Source: Ralstonia mannitolilytica (lineage in GTDB: Bacteria > Pseudomonadota > Gammaproteobacteria > Burkholderiales > Burkholderiaceae). From it: a DNA stretch of 64,000 bases. The translations under genes and the position numbers were made by a program. The DNA lies in assembly GCF_905397375.1 (NCBI RefSeq), contig NZ_CAJPVG010000002.1:434001-498000 (forward strand). The letters run 5' to 3'. Position 1 is the stretch's first letter. Each line of letters begins with the position of its first letter. This document shows positions 42,935 through 51,851 of this stretch, one piece after another. Below the pieces are notes generated by a model, which saw nothing but the letters and a program-made list of their open reading frames with translations, was not told where the DNA came from and ran no database searches.

Positions 42935-43747
42935 TCAGGCCTCAGCCTTCGCCCGCGAGAACGGCGCCGTGATCTTGATCATCTGCACAAAGGCCTTCGG
43001 GTTGCCGGCCAGGATTTCGCCCTGGTCGAGGTAGCCCGATTCACCGCTGTAGTTGCCGACCAGCCCGCCCGATTCCGTGACCAGCAGCGAGCCGGCGGCC
43101 ATGTCCCACTTGCTCAGGCCCTGCTCGAAGAAGCCGTCGAGGCGGCCGCAGGCCACGTATGCGAGGTCCAGGGCGGCGGCGCCGGGGCGGCGCAGGCCCT
43201 TGCAGCTTTCCGTCATGGTGGCGAACAGGCGCGTGTAGTCGTACAGGCCCTCCATGTCGCGATACGGGAAGCCGGTGCCGATCAGGCAGTCGGCCAGCTT
43301 GTCGCGGCGCGTGACGCGGATCCGGCGGTTGTTCAGGAACGCGCCGGCGCCCTTGGACGCGGTGAAGAGTTCGTCGCGCGTCGGGTCATACACCACGGCC
43401 TGCGTGACCACGCCGCGCTGCATCAACGCGATCGACACGCCGTATTGCGGAAAGCCGTGGATGAAGTTGGTGGTGCCGTCCAGCGGGTCGATCACCCAGA
43501 CGTTTTCGCTGGCGGTCTCGCCGTCGGCCCAGGACTGGCCGGACTCTTCCGCTAGAATCGCGTGATCGGGGTAGGCTGTCTTGATGACTTCGATGATCGC
43601 GGCTTCGGCCGCGCGATCGACTTCGGTGACGAAATCGTTGTGCTGTTTGCGCTCGGCGCGCAGGCTATCGACGTCGAAGGACGCGCGGTTGATGATGGTG
43701 CCGGCCTTGCGGGCAGCCCGGACGGCGATATTGAGCATCGGATGCAT
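42935..43747 (-). CDS. suhB: Inositol-1-monophosphatase SuhB
   Basis: SuhB is a Mg-dependent inositol monophosphatase that in bacteria also takes part in rRNA transcription antitermination. The 270-aa protein has the metal sites EVDRAAE, ILAEESG and DPLDGTTNFIHGFPQY, plus the C-terminal GAAALDLAYVACGRLDGFFE signature. Start MHPMLNIAVRAARKAG and length are canonical. It diverges from trmJ across 122 bp and ends in a strong terminator. Confidence 0.96.
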   Translation of the reverse strand: MHPMLNIAVRAARKAGTIINRASFDVDSLRAERKQHNDFVTEVDRAAEAAIIEVIKTAYPDHAILAEESGQSWADGETASENVWVIDPLDGTTNFIHGFPQYGVSIALMQRGVVTQAVVYDPTRDELFTASKGAGAFLNNRRIRVTRRDKLADCLIGTGFPYRDMEGLYDYTRLFATMTESCKGLRRPGAAALDLAYVACGRLDGFFEQGLSKWDMAAGSLLVTESGGLVGNYSGESGYLDQGEILAGNPKAFVQMIKITAPFSRAKAEA

Positions 43748-43869
43748 GACGGATCTCCGCGCCTGGCGCGCCTTGGCGGCAGGCGAAACAACACAGCGAA
43801 TTGTAGAAGAACGAGCGGCGGGCCAATCTCGCGATCCTGCCCGCCGTCAAAAGAGTGGCCGTATTGTAT

Positions 43870-44742
43870 ATGAACCCCGCCTCCGTCGCCCCGGAAACCG
43901 CACCGAACCCCACACTCGCCGACCCGGAAACGTTGCGCCAGCGCGCAGCCCGCTGCCGTTTCGTGCTGGTGGAGACGAGCCACCCCGGCAATGTCGGCTC
44001 GACGGCACGTGCGCTCAAGACGATGGGATTCGCCGATGCGGGCAGCTTCGTGCTCGTGCGCCCGCGCCAAGCCGACGCCACCTCGCATGCCGATGCCGTT
44101 GCCATGGCAAGCGGCGCCGACGACGTGCTTGCTAATGCGCGCGTCGTCGAGGACATTGGTGAAGCGCTGGCGGGGGCTTCGCTCACCATCGCCCTGACCG
44201 CGCGCCCGCGTGAATTCGGCCCGCGCCGCATCGGCCCGCGCGCTGCCGCGGACGAGGTGGCCGCCTTGCTGGCCGCGCCGGACACGACGGTTGCCTTCGT
44301 CTTTGGCAACGAGCGCTTCGGCCTGCCAAACGAGGTGGTGGAGCGCTGCCATGTCGTCACGCACATTCCTGCCAACCCGGCCTATGCCTCGCTGAACCTG
44401 TCGCAGGCGGTGCAGTTGATCGCGTACGAGGTGCGCATGGCGCTGCTGGCCGACACCGGCACGGGCGACACGCGCGTCGAGGGCGTCGGCTTTGTCGGCG
44501 AGCCGGCTACCGCCGAGCAGATCGACGGCATGTTCGAGCACCTCGAGCGCGGCCTCGTCGAGATCGGCTTTCTCGACCCCGCACAGCCGAAGAAGCTGAT
44601 GCCGCGCCTGCGGCGTCTGTTTGCCCGCACCCAGCTGGAGACCGAGGAGGTCAACATCCTGCGCGGGATCGCCAAGCGCATGCTGGGCCGCCGCGGCGAT
44701 GCGGCCACGCCGCCCACGGGCGCAGCCGACGACTGTCGCTGA
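43870..44742 (+). CDS. trmJ: tRNA (cytidine/uridine-2'-O-)-methyltransferase TrmJ
   Basis: TrmJ methylates the 2'-O of residue 32 in several tRNAs. The 290-aa SPOUT protein shows motif 1 VETSHPGNVGSTARALKTMG (about 37-56), motif 2 VAFVFGNERFGLPNEV and motif 3 IPANPAYASLNLSQAVQLIAYE, and a C-terminal helical extension (LMPRLRRLFARTQLETEEVNILRGI) that defines TrmJ within the family. ATG at 43870 is preferred to the upstream in-frame codon. trmJ-cysE adjacency is common in this group. Confidence 0.94.
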   Translation: MNPASVAPETAPNPTLADPETLRQRAARCRFVLVETSHPGNVGSTARALKTMGFADAGSFVLVRPRQADATSHADAVAMASGADDVLANARVVEDIGEALAGASLTIALTARPREFGPRRIGPRAAADEVAALLAAPDTTVAFVFGNERFGLPNEVVERCHVVTHIPANPAYASLNLSQAVQLIAYEVRMALLADTGTGDTRVEGVGFVGEPATAEQIDGMFEHLERGLVEIGFLDPAQPKKLMPRLRRLFARTQLETEEVNILRGIAKRMLGRRGDAATPPTGAADDCR

Positions 44743-44887
44743 TCGTCCTGATCGCCGCCTGCACGGCGGCGCGCTGCGTCTGTCCGTCGGGCTAAAACCC
44801 TTGCCATCGCGCGGTAAGGGATGCCTTACACTGCCCCCAGCGCACACCGATGCGCGGCAGTTTCATAACGATCCACACACGACCAAG

Positions 44888-45634
44888 ATGTTCACACGCA
44901 TTCGCGAAGATATCCGCGCCATCATGGAGCGAGACCCGGCCGCGCGCAGTCGCTGGGAAGTGCTGACCTGCTATCCGGGTCTGCACGCCGTCATCGTCCA
45001 TCGGGTCGCGCATGCGTGTTGGAACGGCGGTTTCAAGTGGCTGGGGCGGTGGCTTTCGCACCTCGGGCGTTTTCTGACCGGCATCGAGATTCACCCTGGC
45101 GCGACGATCGGCCGGCGCGTGTTCATCGATCACGGCACGGGCGTGGTGATCGGCGAGACGGCCGACATTGGCGACGATTGCACGATCTACCAGGGCGTCA
45201 CGCTGGGCGGCACCTCCCTGTACAAGGGCGCCAAGCGGCATCCGACGCTCGGCAAGGGCGTGGTGGTGAGCGCGGGCGCCAAGGTGCTCGGCGGCTTCGT
45301 CATCGGGGACGGCGCGCGGGTTGGCTCCAATGCGGTGGTGCTCAAGCCGGTGCCGCCGGGCGCCACGGCCGTGGGCATTCCGGCACGCATCGTCGAGCGC
45401 GATACGCCCAAGGAGGCCCAGCCGGCGCTCAAGCAGGAGTTCTCGGCCTACGGGATCACGCCGGACGCCGATGATCCGGTGTCGCTGGCGCTCAAGCGGT
45501 TGATCGACCACAGCGCGCTCCAGCAGGAGCGCATCGAGTCGATCCTGTCTGCACTCGACCGCCTGGGCGCGCACCTCGAGAACTCGCCGAACGATCCGTT
45601 CGATGCGAGCGAGCTGAAGCGGATGCTGAAGTAG
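44888..45634 (+). CDS. cysE: Serine O-acetyltransferase
   Basis: CysE makes O-acetylserine from serine and acetyl-CoA, the first step of cysteine synthesis. The 248-aa protein has a short N-terminal helical region (MFTRIREDIRAIMERDPAARSRWEV), the left-handed beta-helix with catalytic His in FIDHGTGVVIGETA and DDCTIYQGVTLGGTSL, and a C-terminal helical tail longer than in the short form, which may alter feedback inhibition by cysteine. The ATG at 44888 gives the usual start. It converges on lpxH, 16 bp apart. Confidence 0.95.
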   Translation: MFTRIREDIRAIMERDPAARSRWEVLTCYPGLHAVIVHRVAHACWNGGFKWLGRWLSHLGRFLTGIEIHPGATIGRRVFIDHGTGVVIGETADIGDDCTIYQGVTLGGTSLYKGAKRHPTLGKGVVVSAGAKVLGGFVIGDGARVGSNAVVLKPVPPGATAVGIPARIVERDTPKEAQPALKQEFSAYGITPDADDPVSLALKRLIDHSALQQERIESILSALDRLGAHLENSPNDPFDASELKRMLK

Positions 45635-45650
45635 GGCCGGGCGGTGACGG

Positions 45651-46469
45651 TCATGACGCCGTCACCGGCTCGACGGTCCATGCGCCTTTGTCGAATTTGA
45701 GGAAGCTGCCGCGCGGCTGCGGCGCATCGAAATCCCAATCGGAGAGCACCCAGCGCCTGCCGGCCGGTTCATGATGCAGCTGCGGGCGGTGCGTGTGGCC
45801 GTGGATCAGCGTGGCGGTGCCGGCGGCCTTGAACAGCGTATCGACGGCTTCGGGCGCGACGTCGCCCATCATTGCGGCGGCGCGTGGTTCGCCTGCCACG
45901 TTGGCGGACATGGCACGGCCGGCTTCGCTCTCCGCGCGCATCTTCTGCGCGATCCTCAGCCGCCAGCGCAGCGGCATCGCCAGGAAGATCCGTTGCACCC
46001 AGCGCCTGCGCGTCCAGCGGCGAAAGCGCATGTAGGCCGCGTCACGGGTGCACAGCGCATCGCCATGGGCGAGTGCGATGCGCTCGCCATCGACTTCCAG
46101 AACGCTCGGGTCGCTCAGCAGCGTGGCATGTGCGGCCGCCAGGAAGCGCTCGCCGAGCAGGAAATCGCGATTGCCGTGCATGAACAGCACGCGCGTGCCG
46201 GCGTTCGCCAGCTCGGCGAGCAGGCTGGCGATGTGCTGGTGGAACGGGTCGACGAGTTCTTCATCGCCGACCCAGTACTCGAAGAAATCGCCCAGTATGA
46301 CCAGCGTGCGTGCTTCGCGTGCGCGCGTGCGCATGAAGCGCTCGAACGCGGCGGCGGTGGCGGGCATGCTGGCCGTCAGGTGCAGATCCGAAATAAAAAA
46401 CACCGGCCCGGAAACCCGGACCGGTGTCTTCAGCGCGGATGCCGTGGAGGCGTGCGCTGCGTCGATCAT
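45651..46469 (-). CDS. lpxH: UDP-2,3-diacylglucosamine diphosphatase LpxH
   Basis: LpxH hydrolyses UDP-2,3-diacylglucosamine to lipid X in lipid A synthesis, at the inner-membrane surface. The 272-aa calcineurin-fold enzyme shows FISDLHL, GDFFEYWVGDEEL, FMHGNRDFLLGERF and HGHTHRPQLH. A ~20-residue N-terminal extension precedes the domain. Its start overlaps the ppiB stop by 4 bp, so it is the last gene of the TPR-ppiA-ppiB-lpxH series. Confidence 0.95.
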   Translation of the reverse strand: MIDAAHASTASALKTPVRVSGPVFFISDLHLTASMPATAAAFERFMRTRAREARTLVILGDFFEYWVGDEELVDPFHQHIASLLAELANAGTRVLFMHGNRDFLLGERFLAAAHATLLSDPSVLEVDGERIALAHGDALCTRDAAYMRFRRWTRRRWVQRIFLAMPLRWRLRIAQKMRAESEAGRAMSANVAGEPRAAAMMGDVAPEAVDTLFKAAGTATLIHGHTHRPQLHHEPAGRRWVLSDWDFDAPQPRGSFLKFDKGAWTVEPVTAS

Positions 46470-46972
46470 TCGATGACTTCGGCGCTTTCGATGATCACGT
46501 CTTCCATCGGCACGTCCTGGTGGAAGCCGCGGTTGCCGGTGCGCACGGCACGAATCTTGTCGACCACGTCCATGCCTTCGGTCACCTTGCCGAAGACGGC
46601 GTAGCCCCAGCCTTGGGGTGTCGGCGAGGTGTGGTTCAGGAAGTCGTTGTCGACCGTGTTGATGAAGAACTGGGCCGTGGCCGAGTGCGGATCATTGGTG
46701 CGTGCCATGGCAATGGCGCCGCGCTCGTTCTTCAGGCCGTTGTTGGCTTCGTTCTCGATCGGGGCCTTGGTGGGCTTCTGTTTCATGTCGTTGCCCGGTT
46801 CGAAGCCGCCGCCCTGGATCATGAAGCCCTTGATGACGCGGTGGAACACCGTGTTGTTGTAGTGGCCGTCCTTGACGTAGCTCACGAAGTTGGCGACGGT
46901 CTTGGGCGCCTTTTCGGCGTCCAGGGCGAGCGTGATGTCGCCGTGGTTGGTGTGCAGCTTGACAGTGGTCAT
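46466..46972 (-). CDS. ppiB: Cytoplasmic cyclophilin PpiB
   Basis: The 168-aa peptidyl-prolyl cis-trans isomerase has no signal peptide and shows the cyclophilin core: FHRVIKGFMIQGGGFEPG (catalytic Arg), AMARTNDPHSATAQFFIN and GWGYAVFGKVTEGMDVVDKI. ATG at 46972 starts MTTVKLHTNHGDITL. It follows the exported paralogue ppiA by 25 bp and overlaps lpxH by 4 bp; the ppiB-lpxH linkage is widespread. Confidence 0.95.
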   Translation of the reverse strand: MTTVKLHTNHGDITLALDAEKAPKTVANFVSYVKDGHYNNTVFHRVIKGFMIQGGGFEPGNDMKQKPTKAPIENEANNGLKNERGAIAMARTNDPHSATAQFFINTVDNDFLNHTSPTPQGWGYAVFGKVTEGMDVVDKIRAVRTGNRGFHQDVPMEDVIIESAEVIE

Positions 46973-46997
46973 GATGTTTCCTTCGGTGAGCAAAGCG

Positions 46998-47570
46998 TTA
47001 CTTGGAGACGACGGTGGCCGATTCGATGACGATCGGCTTCACGGGCACATTCTGGTGGGGGAACCGGGTCGTGGTTTCCACGGCCTTGATCTTGTCGATG
47101 GTGTCGGTGCCCTCGACCACCTTGCCGAAGACGGTATAGCCGTAACCGTCCTGACCAGGGTAGTTCAGCATGTTGTTGTCGACCACGTTCACGTAGAACT
47201 GAGCGGTGGCGGAGTTCGGATCCATGGTGCGGGCCATGGCGATCGTGTACTTGTCGTTCTTCAGGCCGTTCTTCGATTCGATCTCGACGGGCGGGCGGGT
47301 GTCCTTCTGCTTCATGTCGGGCGTGAAGCCGCCGCCCTGGATCATGAAACCGTCCATCACGCGATGGAAGATCGTGCCCTTGTAGAAACCATCCTTCACG
47401 TACTGCAGGAAGTTGGCGACCGTCTTGGGGGCTTTGTCCGGATAGACCTCCACGGTGAAGTTGCCCATCGACGTCTTGAACTGGACGCGCGGCGCGGGCG
47501 CGGCTGCCGCAGCCGCGGACACGGCCAGCGCACACACCAGCCCGGCAAAGAGAGAGCGAATACGAAGCAT
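46998..47570 (-). CDS. ppiA: Periplasmic cyclophilin PpiA
   Basis: The 190-aa precursor has a signal peptide (MLRIRSLFAGLVCALAVSAA, cleavage probably after AAAAA near 23-26) and a cyclophilin domain with FHRVMDGFMIQGGGFTPD, AMARTMDPNSATAQFYVN and GYGYTVFGKVVEGTD. It would act on periplasmic protein folding. ATG at 47570 was chosen over a longer frame because it creates the signal peptide. It appears to be a tandem duplicate of ppiB specialised for export. Confidence 0.94.
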   Translation of the reverse strand: MLRIRSLFAGLVCALAVSAAAAAAPAPRVQFKTSMGNFTVEVYPDKAPKTVANFLQYVKDGFYKGTIFHRVMDGFMIQGGGFTPDMKQKDTRPPVEIESKNGLKNDKYTIAMARTMDPNSATAQFYVNVVDNNMLNYPGQDGYGYTVFGKVVEGTDTIDKIKAVETTTRFPHQNVPVKPIVIESATVVSK

Positions 47571-47611
47571 GATCGAGAGGGAAGGATCGGAAAGGAGAAT
47601 GGCCGCGCGCC

Positions 47612-48274
47612 TCAATGACGCTTGGCCGGTTTGCCGGTGACGCCGCTTGCGGCGGGCAGTGCGGCAGCGGGCTCTGCAGCGGGATGCACGCCCGGGAGGT
47701 CGGGCAGCGCATCCAGGCGTGCACGTGCGTTGGCGTTCTTCGGGTTCAGCTTGATCGCGTTCTGGTATGACTGGGCGGCCAGACGGACGTAAATATCGCC
47801 GAGGTTCGATTGCGCCAGCGCATTCTCGGGCGCCACGCGGCTCGCCATGATGAGGCTGTCCCGCGCACGCAGCAGCTCGCCGCGTTCGGCATACAGCGCC
47901 GCCAGGTTGATGTACGGCTCGGGCAGTTCAGGGAAGTCCTGCGTCATCTGGCTGAATGCCACGATGGCATCGTCGCTGCGGCCCAGGCCGGCAAGCGCCA
48001 CGCCACGCTGGAAACGGGCCTGCGCGTTGCGCGGTTGCGCCGCGACATCCTTGTCCAACTCGGCCAGCGCCTCGGCGTATCGCTTGCCGGCGAGTTCATC
48101 ATCGATGCGCTTCTGGCGTGCGACCTGCGGCGGTTGCTGGTTGCTCGGCGTCAGGTCTGCCGGCAGTGCAATGCCGGCGGTCTGGGCGATGGCCGGCGTG
48201 GCTGACACGGCAAGCAGGCAGGCCAGGGTTGCAGCGCACAGGGTTGCACCGTGCAGACGCAGCGTACTGTTCAT
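47612..48274 (-). CDS. Exported TPR-repeat protein
   Basis: The 220-aa precursor has a signal peptide (about 1-30, ending TPAIAQ) and about three tetratricopeptide repeats between residues 60 and 175 (RYAEALAELDKDVAAQPRNAQA; RSDDAIVAFSQMTQDFPELPEP; the last with YQNAIKLNPKNANARARL). TPR units mediate protein contacts, so a periplasmic scaffold role is likely but the partner is unknown. It heads the ppiA-ppiB-lpxH series, 41 bp upstream of ppiA, and diverges from cysS. Confidence 0.87.
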   Translation of the reverse strand: MNSTLRLHGATLCAATLACLLAVSATPAIAQTAGIALPADLTPSNQQPPQVARQKRIDDELAGKRYAEALAELDKDVAAQPRNAQARFQRGVALAGLGRSDDAIVAFSQMTQDFPELPEPYINLAALYAERGELLRARDSLIMASRVAPENALAQSNLGDIYVRLAAQSYQNAIKLNPKNANARARLDALPDLPGVHPAAEPAAALPAASGVTGKPAKRH

Positions 48275-48526
48275 GAGAATCGGTTCCGTTATACTCCGCC
48301 GCATTCTAACAAACCGTCTTTGTGCGCAGCAGCGGCCATGCGCATCGGGAAAGGTGCTTGACGGGGAGCAAGCCGGCGCGCCGGCCGCCCGACTCGTCGG
48401 CGCAGTTCCGGTAAGATATGCCGCTAGTTTTTCGGGCGCTGTACCGGCGCCGACTGCCTCCAATTTGGTCCGCCTGCATCGGCGCATCTCGCATGCGCGG
48501 CGCGCTGAATCTCCCGACACCGCTTC

Positions 48527-49918
48527 ATGGAATCACTCAAGATCTACAACACGCTTGCGCGTGAGAAACAGACGTTCGTCCCCATCGAGCCTGGCCGCGT
48601 GCGCATGTACGTGTGCGGGATGACGGTGTACGACTACTGTCACGTCGGGCATGCGCGGGTCATGGTGGTGTTCGACATGGTGCAGCGGTGGTTGCGTGCA
48701 TCGGGTTACGAGGTGACCTACGTGCGCAACATCACCGACATCGACGACAAGATCATCAGGCGCGCGGTGGAAAACGGCGAGACGATGCGCGCGCTCACCA
48801 CGCGCTTCATCGAGGCGATGCACGAAGACGCCGATGCGCTGGGCGTGCAGCGCCCCGATCATGAGCCGCGCGCGACGCAATACGTGCCGCAGATGCTGAG
48901 CATGATCGGCAAGCTGCAGCAGAATGGCCTTGCCTACCAGGCCGCCGACGGCGACGTGAACTACGCCGTGCGCAAGTTCCCCGGCTACGGCAAGCTGTCG
49001 GGCAAGTCGCTCGAAGACCTGCGCGCCGGCGAACGGGTTGCGGCCAACGATGCCAAGCAGGATCCGCTCGACTTCGTCCTGTGGAAGTCCGCCAAGGCCG
49101 ACGAGCCGGCCGAATCGCGCTGGGCTTCGCCATGGGGCGAGGGCCGCCCCGGCTGGCATATCGAGTGCTCGGCGATGAGCTGCGAGCTGCTCGGGGAACA
49201 TTTCGACCTGCACGGTGGCGGCGCCGACTTGCAGTTTCCCCACCACGAAAACGAGATCGCCCAGTCCGAGGGCGCGACCGGCAAGCCCTTCGTCAACACG
49301 TGGATGCACAACGGCTTCGTGCGCGTGAATGACGAGAAGATGTCGAAATCGCTGGGCAACTTCTTCACCATCCGCGATGTGCTGAAGGTGTACGACGCGG
49401 AAGTGGTGCGCTTCTTCATCCTGCGCTCGCACTATCGCAGCGATCTGAACTACAGCGATGCACACCTTGACGACGCCCGTCACGCATTGACGCGCTTGTA
49501 TACAGCGCTCAAGGACGTGCCCGCATCGGCCAATGCGCAGCCCGACTGGAACGAGCCGCACGGCAAGCGTTTCCGCGAGGCCATGAACGATGACTTCAAC
49601 ACGCCGGTCGCGGTGTCGGTGCTGTTTGAGCTGGCGAGCGAAGTCAACAAGACGCGCTCCCCTGAGCTGGCCACTCAGTTGGCGGCGCTGGCCGGCGTGA
49701 TGGGTTTGCTGGGGCGCGATCCGCACGCGTTCCTGCAAGGCGGCGTGTCGGCCGATGGCCTGGATGCGGCTGAAGTCGAAGCCCGCATCGAAGAGCGCCG
49801 CGCCGCCAAGGCCGCACGAGACTTTGCCCGCGCCGACGCGATCCGCGCCGATCTGCTGGCCGCGGGCATCGTCCTGGAAGACAAGCCGGGCGGCGTGACC
49901 GAGTGGAGACGCGCATGA
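48527..49918 (+). CDS. cysS: Cysteinyl-tRNA synthetase
   Basis: CysRS charges tRNA-Cys. The 463-aa class I enzyme has the zinc ligand Cys30 in YVCGMTVYDYCHVGHAR, the HIGH-type motif HVGH at 39-42, further zinc ligands in WHIECSAMS and HHENEIAQSEG, and KMSKS at 271-275. The C-terminal anticodon-binding domain is complete. Its TGA overlaps the next gene's ATG by 4 bp. Confidence 0.97.
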   Translation: MESLKIYNTLAREKQTFVPIEPGRVRMYVCGMTVYDYCHVGHARVMVVFDMVQRWLRASGYEVTYVRNITDIDDKIIRRAVENGETMRALTTRFIEAMHEDADALGVQRPDHEPRATQYVPQMLSMIGKLQQNGLAYQAADGDVNYAVRKFPGYGKLSGKSLEDLRAGERVAANDAKQDPLDFVLWKSAKADEPAESRWASPWGEGRPGWHIECSAMSCELLGEHFDLHGGGADLQFPHHENEIAQSEGATGKPFVNTWMHNGFVRVNDEKMSKSLGNFFTIRDVLKVYDAEVVRFFILRSHYRSDLNYSDAHLDDARHALTRLYTALKDVPASANAQPDWNEPHGKRFREAMNDDFNTPVAVSVLFELASEVNKTRSPELATQLAALAGVMGLLGRDPHAFLQGGVSADGLDAAEVEARIEERRAAKAARDFARADAIRADLLAAGIVLEDKPGGVTEWRRA

Positions 49919-50796
49919 ACGCGGTGGCCAAGAAAGCCAGCGCAGGGCGCGGCACGGCCGCCAGGAAGGCGCCTGCCGTGAAAACGGCGGCCCCCCGGAA
50001 GGCCTCCGCCAAGAAGATCGACGGCGCGCCGAGCAAGACGGTTGCCGCCAAAAGCACGACCATCAAGGCCGGCAAGGTGACGCAGGCCGGTCCTGCCAAG
50101 CGCGCTGCAACCAAGGTGCCGCTGCCGGAAACCCTCGCGACCAACGAAACCGTGCCCGTGCCGGCCGAGGTCGTGCTGTCGGGCCCACCCGCGTACTGGC
50201 AAGAGGCGTGCGCCGACCTGATGAAGCGCGACCGCATCCTGCGCAAGATCATCCCGACGTACGGGCCGGCGCACCTCGCATCGCGCGGCGATCCATTCGT
50301 CACGCTTGCCCGATCGATCGTGGGCCAGCAGATTTCAGTCAAGGCGGCGCAATCGGTGTGGGAGCGCGTGGTGATGGCGTGCCCGAAACTCGTGCCTGCA
50401 CAGTTCCTGCGGGCCGGGCAGGAGAAACTCGCGGCCTGCGGCTTGTCCAAGCGCAAGGCCGAGTACATCCTCGATCTGGCCGAGCACTTCCGCAACGGTA
50501 CGGTGCACGTGGCCAAGTGGGCGGAGATGGACGACGAGGACGTCATCGCCGAGCTGACCCAGATTCGCGGCATCGGCCGCTGGACAGCCGAGATGTTCCT
50601 CATGTTCAACCTGATGCGTCCGAACGTGCTCCCGCTGGACGACATCGGGCTGATCAACGCGATCTCACAGAACTATTTCAGTGGCGAACCCGTCACTCGC
50701 AGTGAGGCGCGCGAAGTGGCCGCCAACTGGGAGCCGTGGCGCACCGTGGCGACGTGGTACATGTGGCGCAGCCTCGATACGGCCACCACGTATTGA
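49915..50796 (+). CDS. AlkA-like DNA-3-methyladenine glycosylase with H1-like tail
   Basis: The 293-aa protein removes alkylated bases by base-excision repair, judged by its HhH-GPD domain: FVTLARSIVGQQISVKAAQ (about 128-146), helix-hairpin-helix LTQIRGIGRWTAE (214-226) and catalytic Asp243 in LPLDDIGL. The first ~85 residues are a low-complexity Lys/Ala/Pro/Thr tail (AKKASAGRG, VKTAAPRKASAKK) resembling histone H1-like bacterial proteins, absent in E. coli AlkA, and presumably DNA-binding. Translation is coupled to cysS by an ATGA overlap. Confidence 0.92.
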   Translation: MNAVAKKASAGRGTAARKAPAVKTAAPRKASAKKIDGAPSKTVAAKSTTIKAGKVTQAGPAKRAATKVPLPETLATNETVPVPAEVVLSGPPAYWQEACADLMKRDRILRKIIPTYGPAHLASRGDPFVTLARSIVGQQISVKAAQSVWERVVMACPKLVPAQFLRAGQEKLAACGLSKRKAEYILDLAEHFRNGTVHVAKWAEMDDEDVIAELTQIRGIGRWTAEMFLMFNLMRPNVLPLDDIGLINAISQNYFSGEPVTRSEAREVAANWEPWRTVATWYMWRSLDTATTY

Positions 50797-50882
50797 GCTG
50801 TCAACTTCAATGAAACGGCGCGCATCGCCGGGCGGCCAAAATCCGGTAGAATGCGCGCCTTCAAGAGCCTTTCAGAAGATCC

Positions 50883-51851
50883 ATGAAAACAACCTTCCTG
50901 GAGTTCGAGCAGCCGATCGCAGAACTTGAGGCGAAGATCGAAGAACTTCGTTTCGTTCAAGACGATTCCGCTGTCGATATTTCTGAAGAAATCTCCCGCC
51001 TGGCCGCAAAGAGCCAGCAGCTCACCAAGGATCTGTACGCCAACCTGACGCCCTGGCAGGTCGCACAGATCGCCCGGCACCCGCAGCGTCCTTACACGCT
51101 GGACTACGTCCGCGAGATCTTCACCGACTTCCACGAGTTGCACGGTGACCGCACGTTTGCGGACGACCTGTCCATCGTGGGCGGTCTGGCGCGCTTCAAC
51201 GGCCAGGCTTGCATGGTCATCGGCCACCAGAAGGGCCGCGACACGAAGGAGCGCGCGCTGCGCAACTTCGGCATGTCCAAGCCCGAGGGCTATCGCAAGG
51301 CCAAGCGCCTGATGGAACTGGCCGACAAGTTCGGCCTGCCGATCTTCACCTTCGTCGATACGCCGGGCGCCTTCCCGGGTATCGATGCAGAAGAGCGCGG
51401 CCAATCCGAAGCCATCGGTCACAACCTGTTCGTGATGGCCGGCCTGAAGGTGCCGCTGATCGCCACCATCATCGGCGAGGGCGGCTCGGGCGGGGCGCTG
51501 GCCATCGCCATGGGCGACGCGGTCCTGATGCTGCAGTTCGCGACGTACGCCGTGATCTCGCCGGAAGGCTGCGCGTCGATCTTGTGGAAGACGGCCGAGA
51601 AGGCGCCCGAAGCCGCCGAGGCACTGGGCCTGACCGCGCACCGCCTGAAGGCGCTGGGCCTGATCGACAAGATCGTCAACGAGCCGCTGGGTGGCGCCCA
51701 CCGCGATCCGAAGGCCATGGCCGCCATGCTCAAGCGCGCGCTGGCCGAGTCGCTGCGCCAGTTCCAGGGCATGAAGACGTCGGAACTGCAGGCGCGTCGC
51801 CACGAACGGCTGATGGCCTATGGCAAGTTCAAGGAAACCGACGGTCGCTGA
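50883..51851 (+). CDS. accA: Acetyl-CoA carboxylase carboxyltransferase subunit alpha
   Basis: AccA with AccD transfers the carboxyl group from biotin to acetyl-CoA to form malonyl-CoA for fatty acid synthesis. The 322-aa protein begins MKTTFLEFEQPIAELEAKIEEL and contains the crotonase-fold core with FVDTPGAFPGIDAEERGQSE, GEGGSGGALAIA and SPEGCASILWK. Length is standard. A TAGAAT -10-like box lies about 35 bp upstream. Its last 32 bp overlap the tilS start. Confidence 0.97.
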   Translation: MKTTFLEFEQPIAELEAKIEELRFVQDDSAVDISEEISRLAAKSQQLTKDLYANLTPWQVAQIARHPQRPYTLDYVREIFTDFHELHGDRTFADDLSIVGGLARFNGQACMVIGHQKGRDTKERALRNFGMSKPEGYRKAKRLMELADKFGLPIFTFVDTPGAFPGIDAEERGQSEAIGHNLFVMAGLKVPLIATIIGEGGSGGALAIAMGDAVLMLQFATYAVISPEGCASILWKTAEKAPEAAEALGLTAHRLKALGLIDKIVNEPLGGAHRDPKAMAAMLKRALAESLRQFQGMKTSELQARRHERLMAYGKFKETDGR

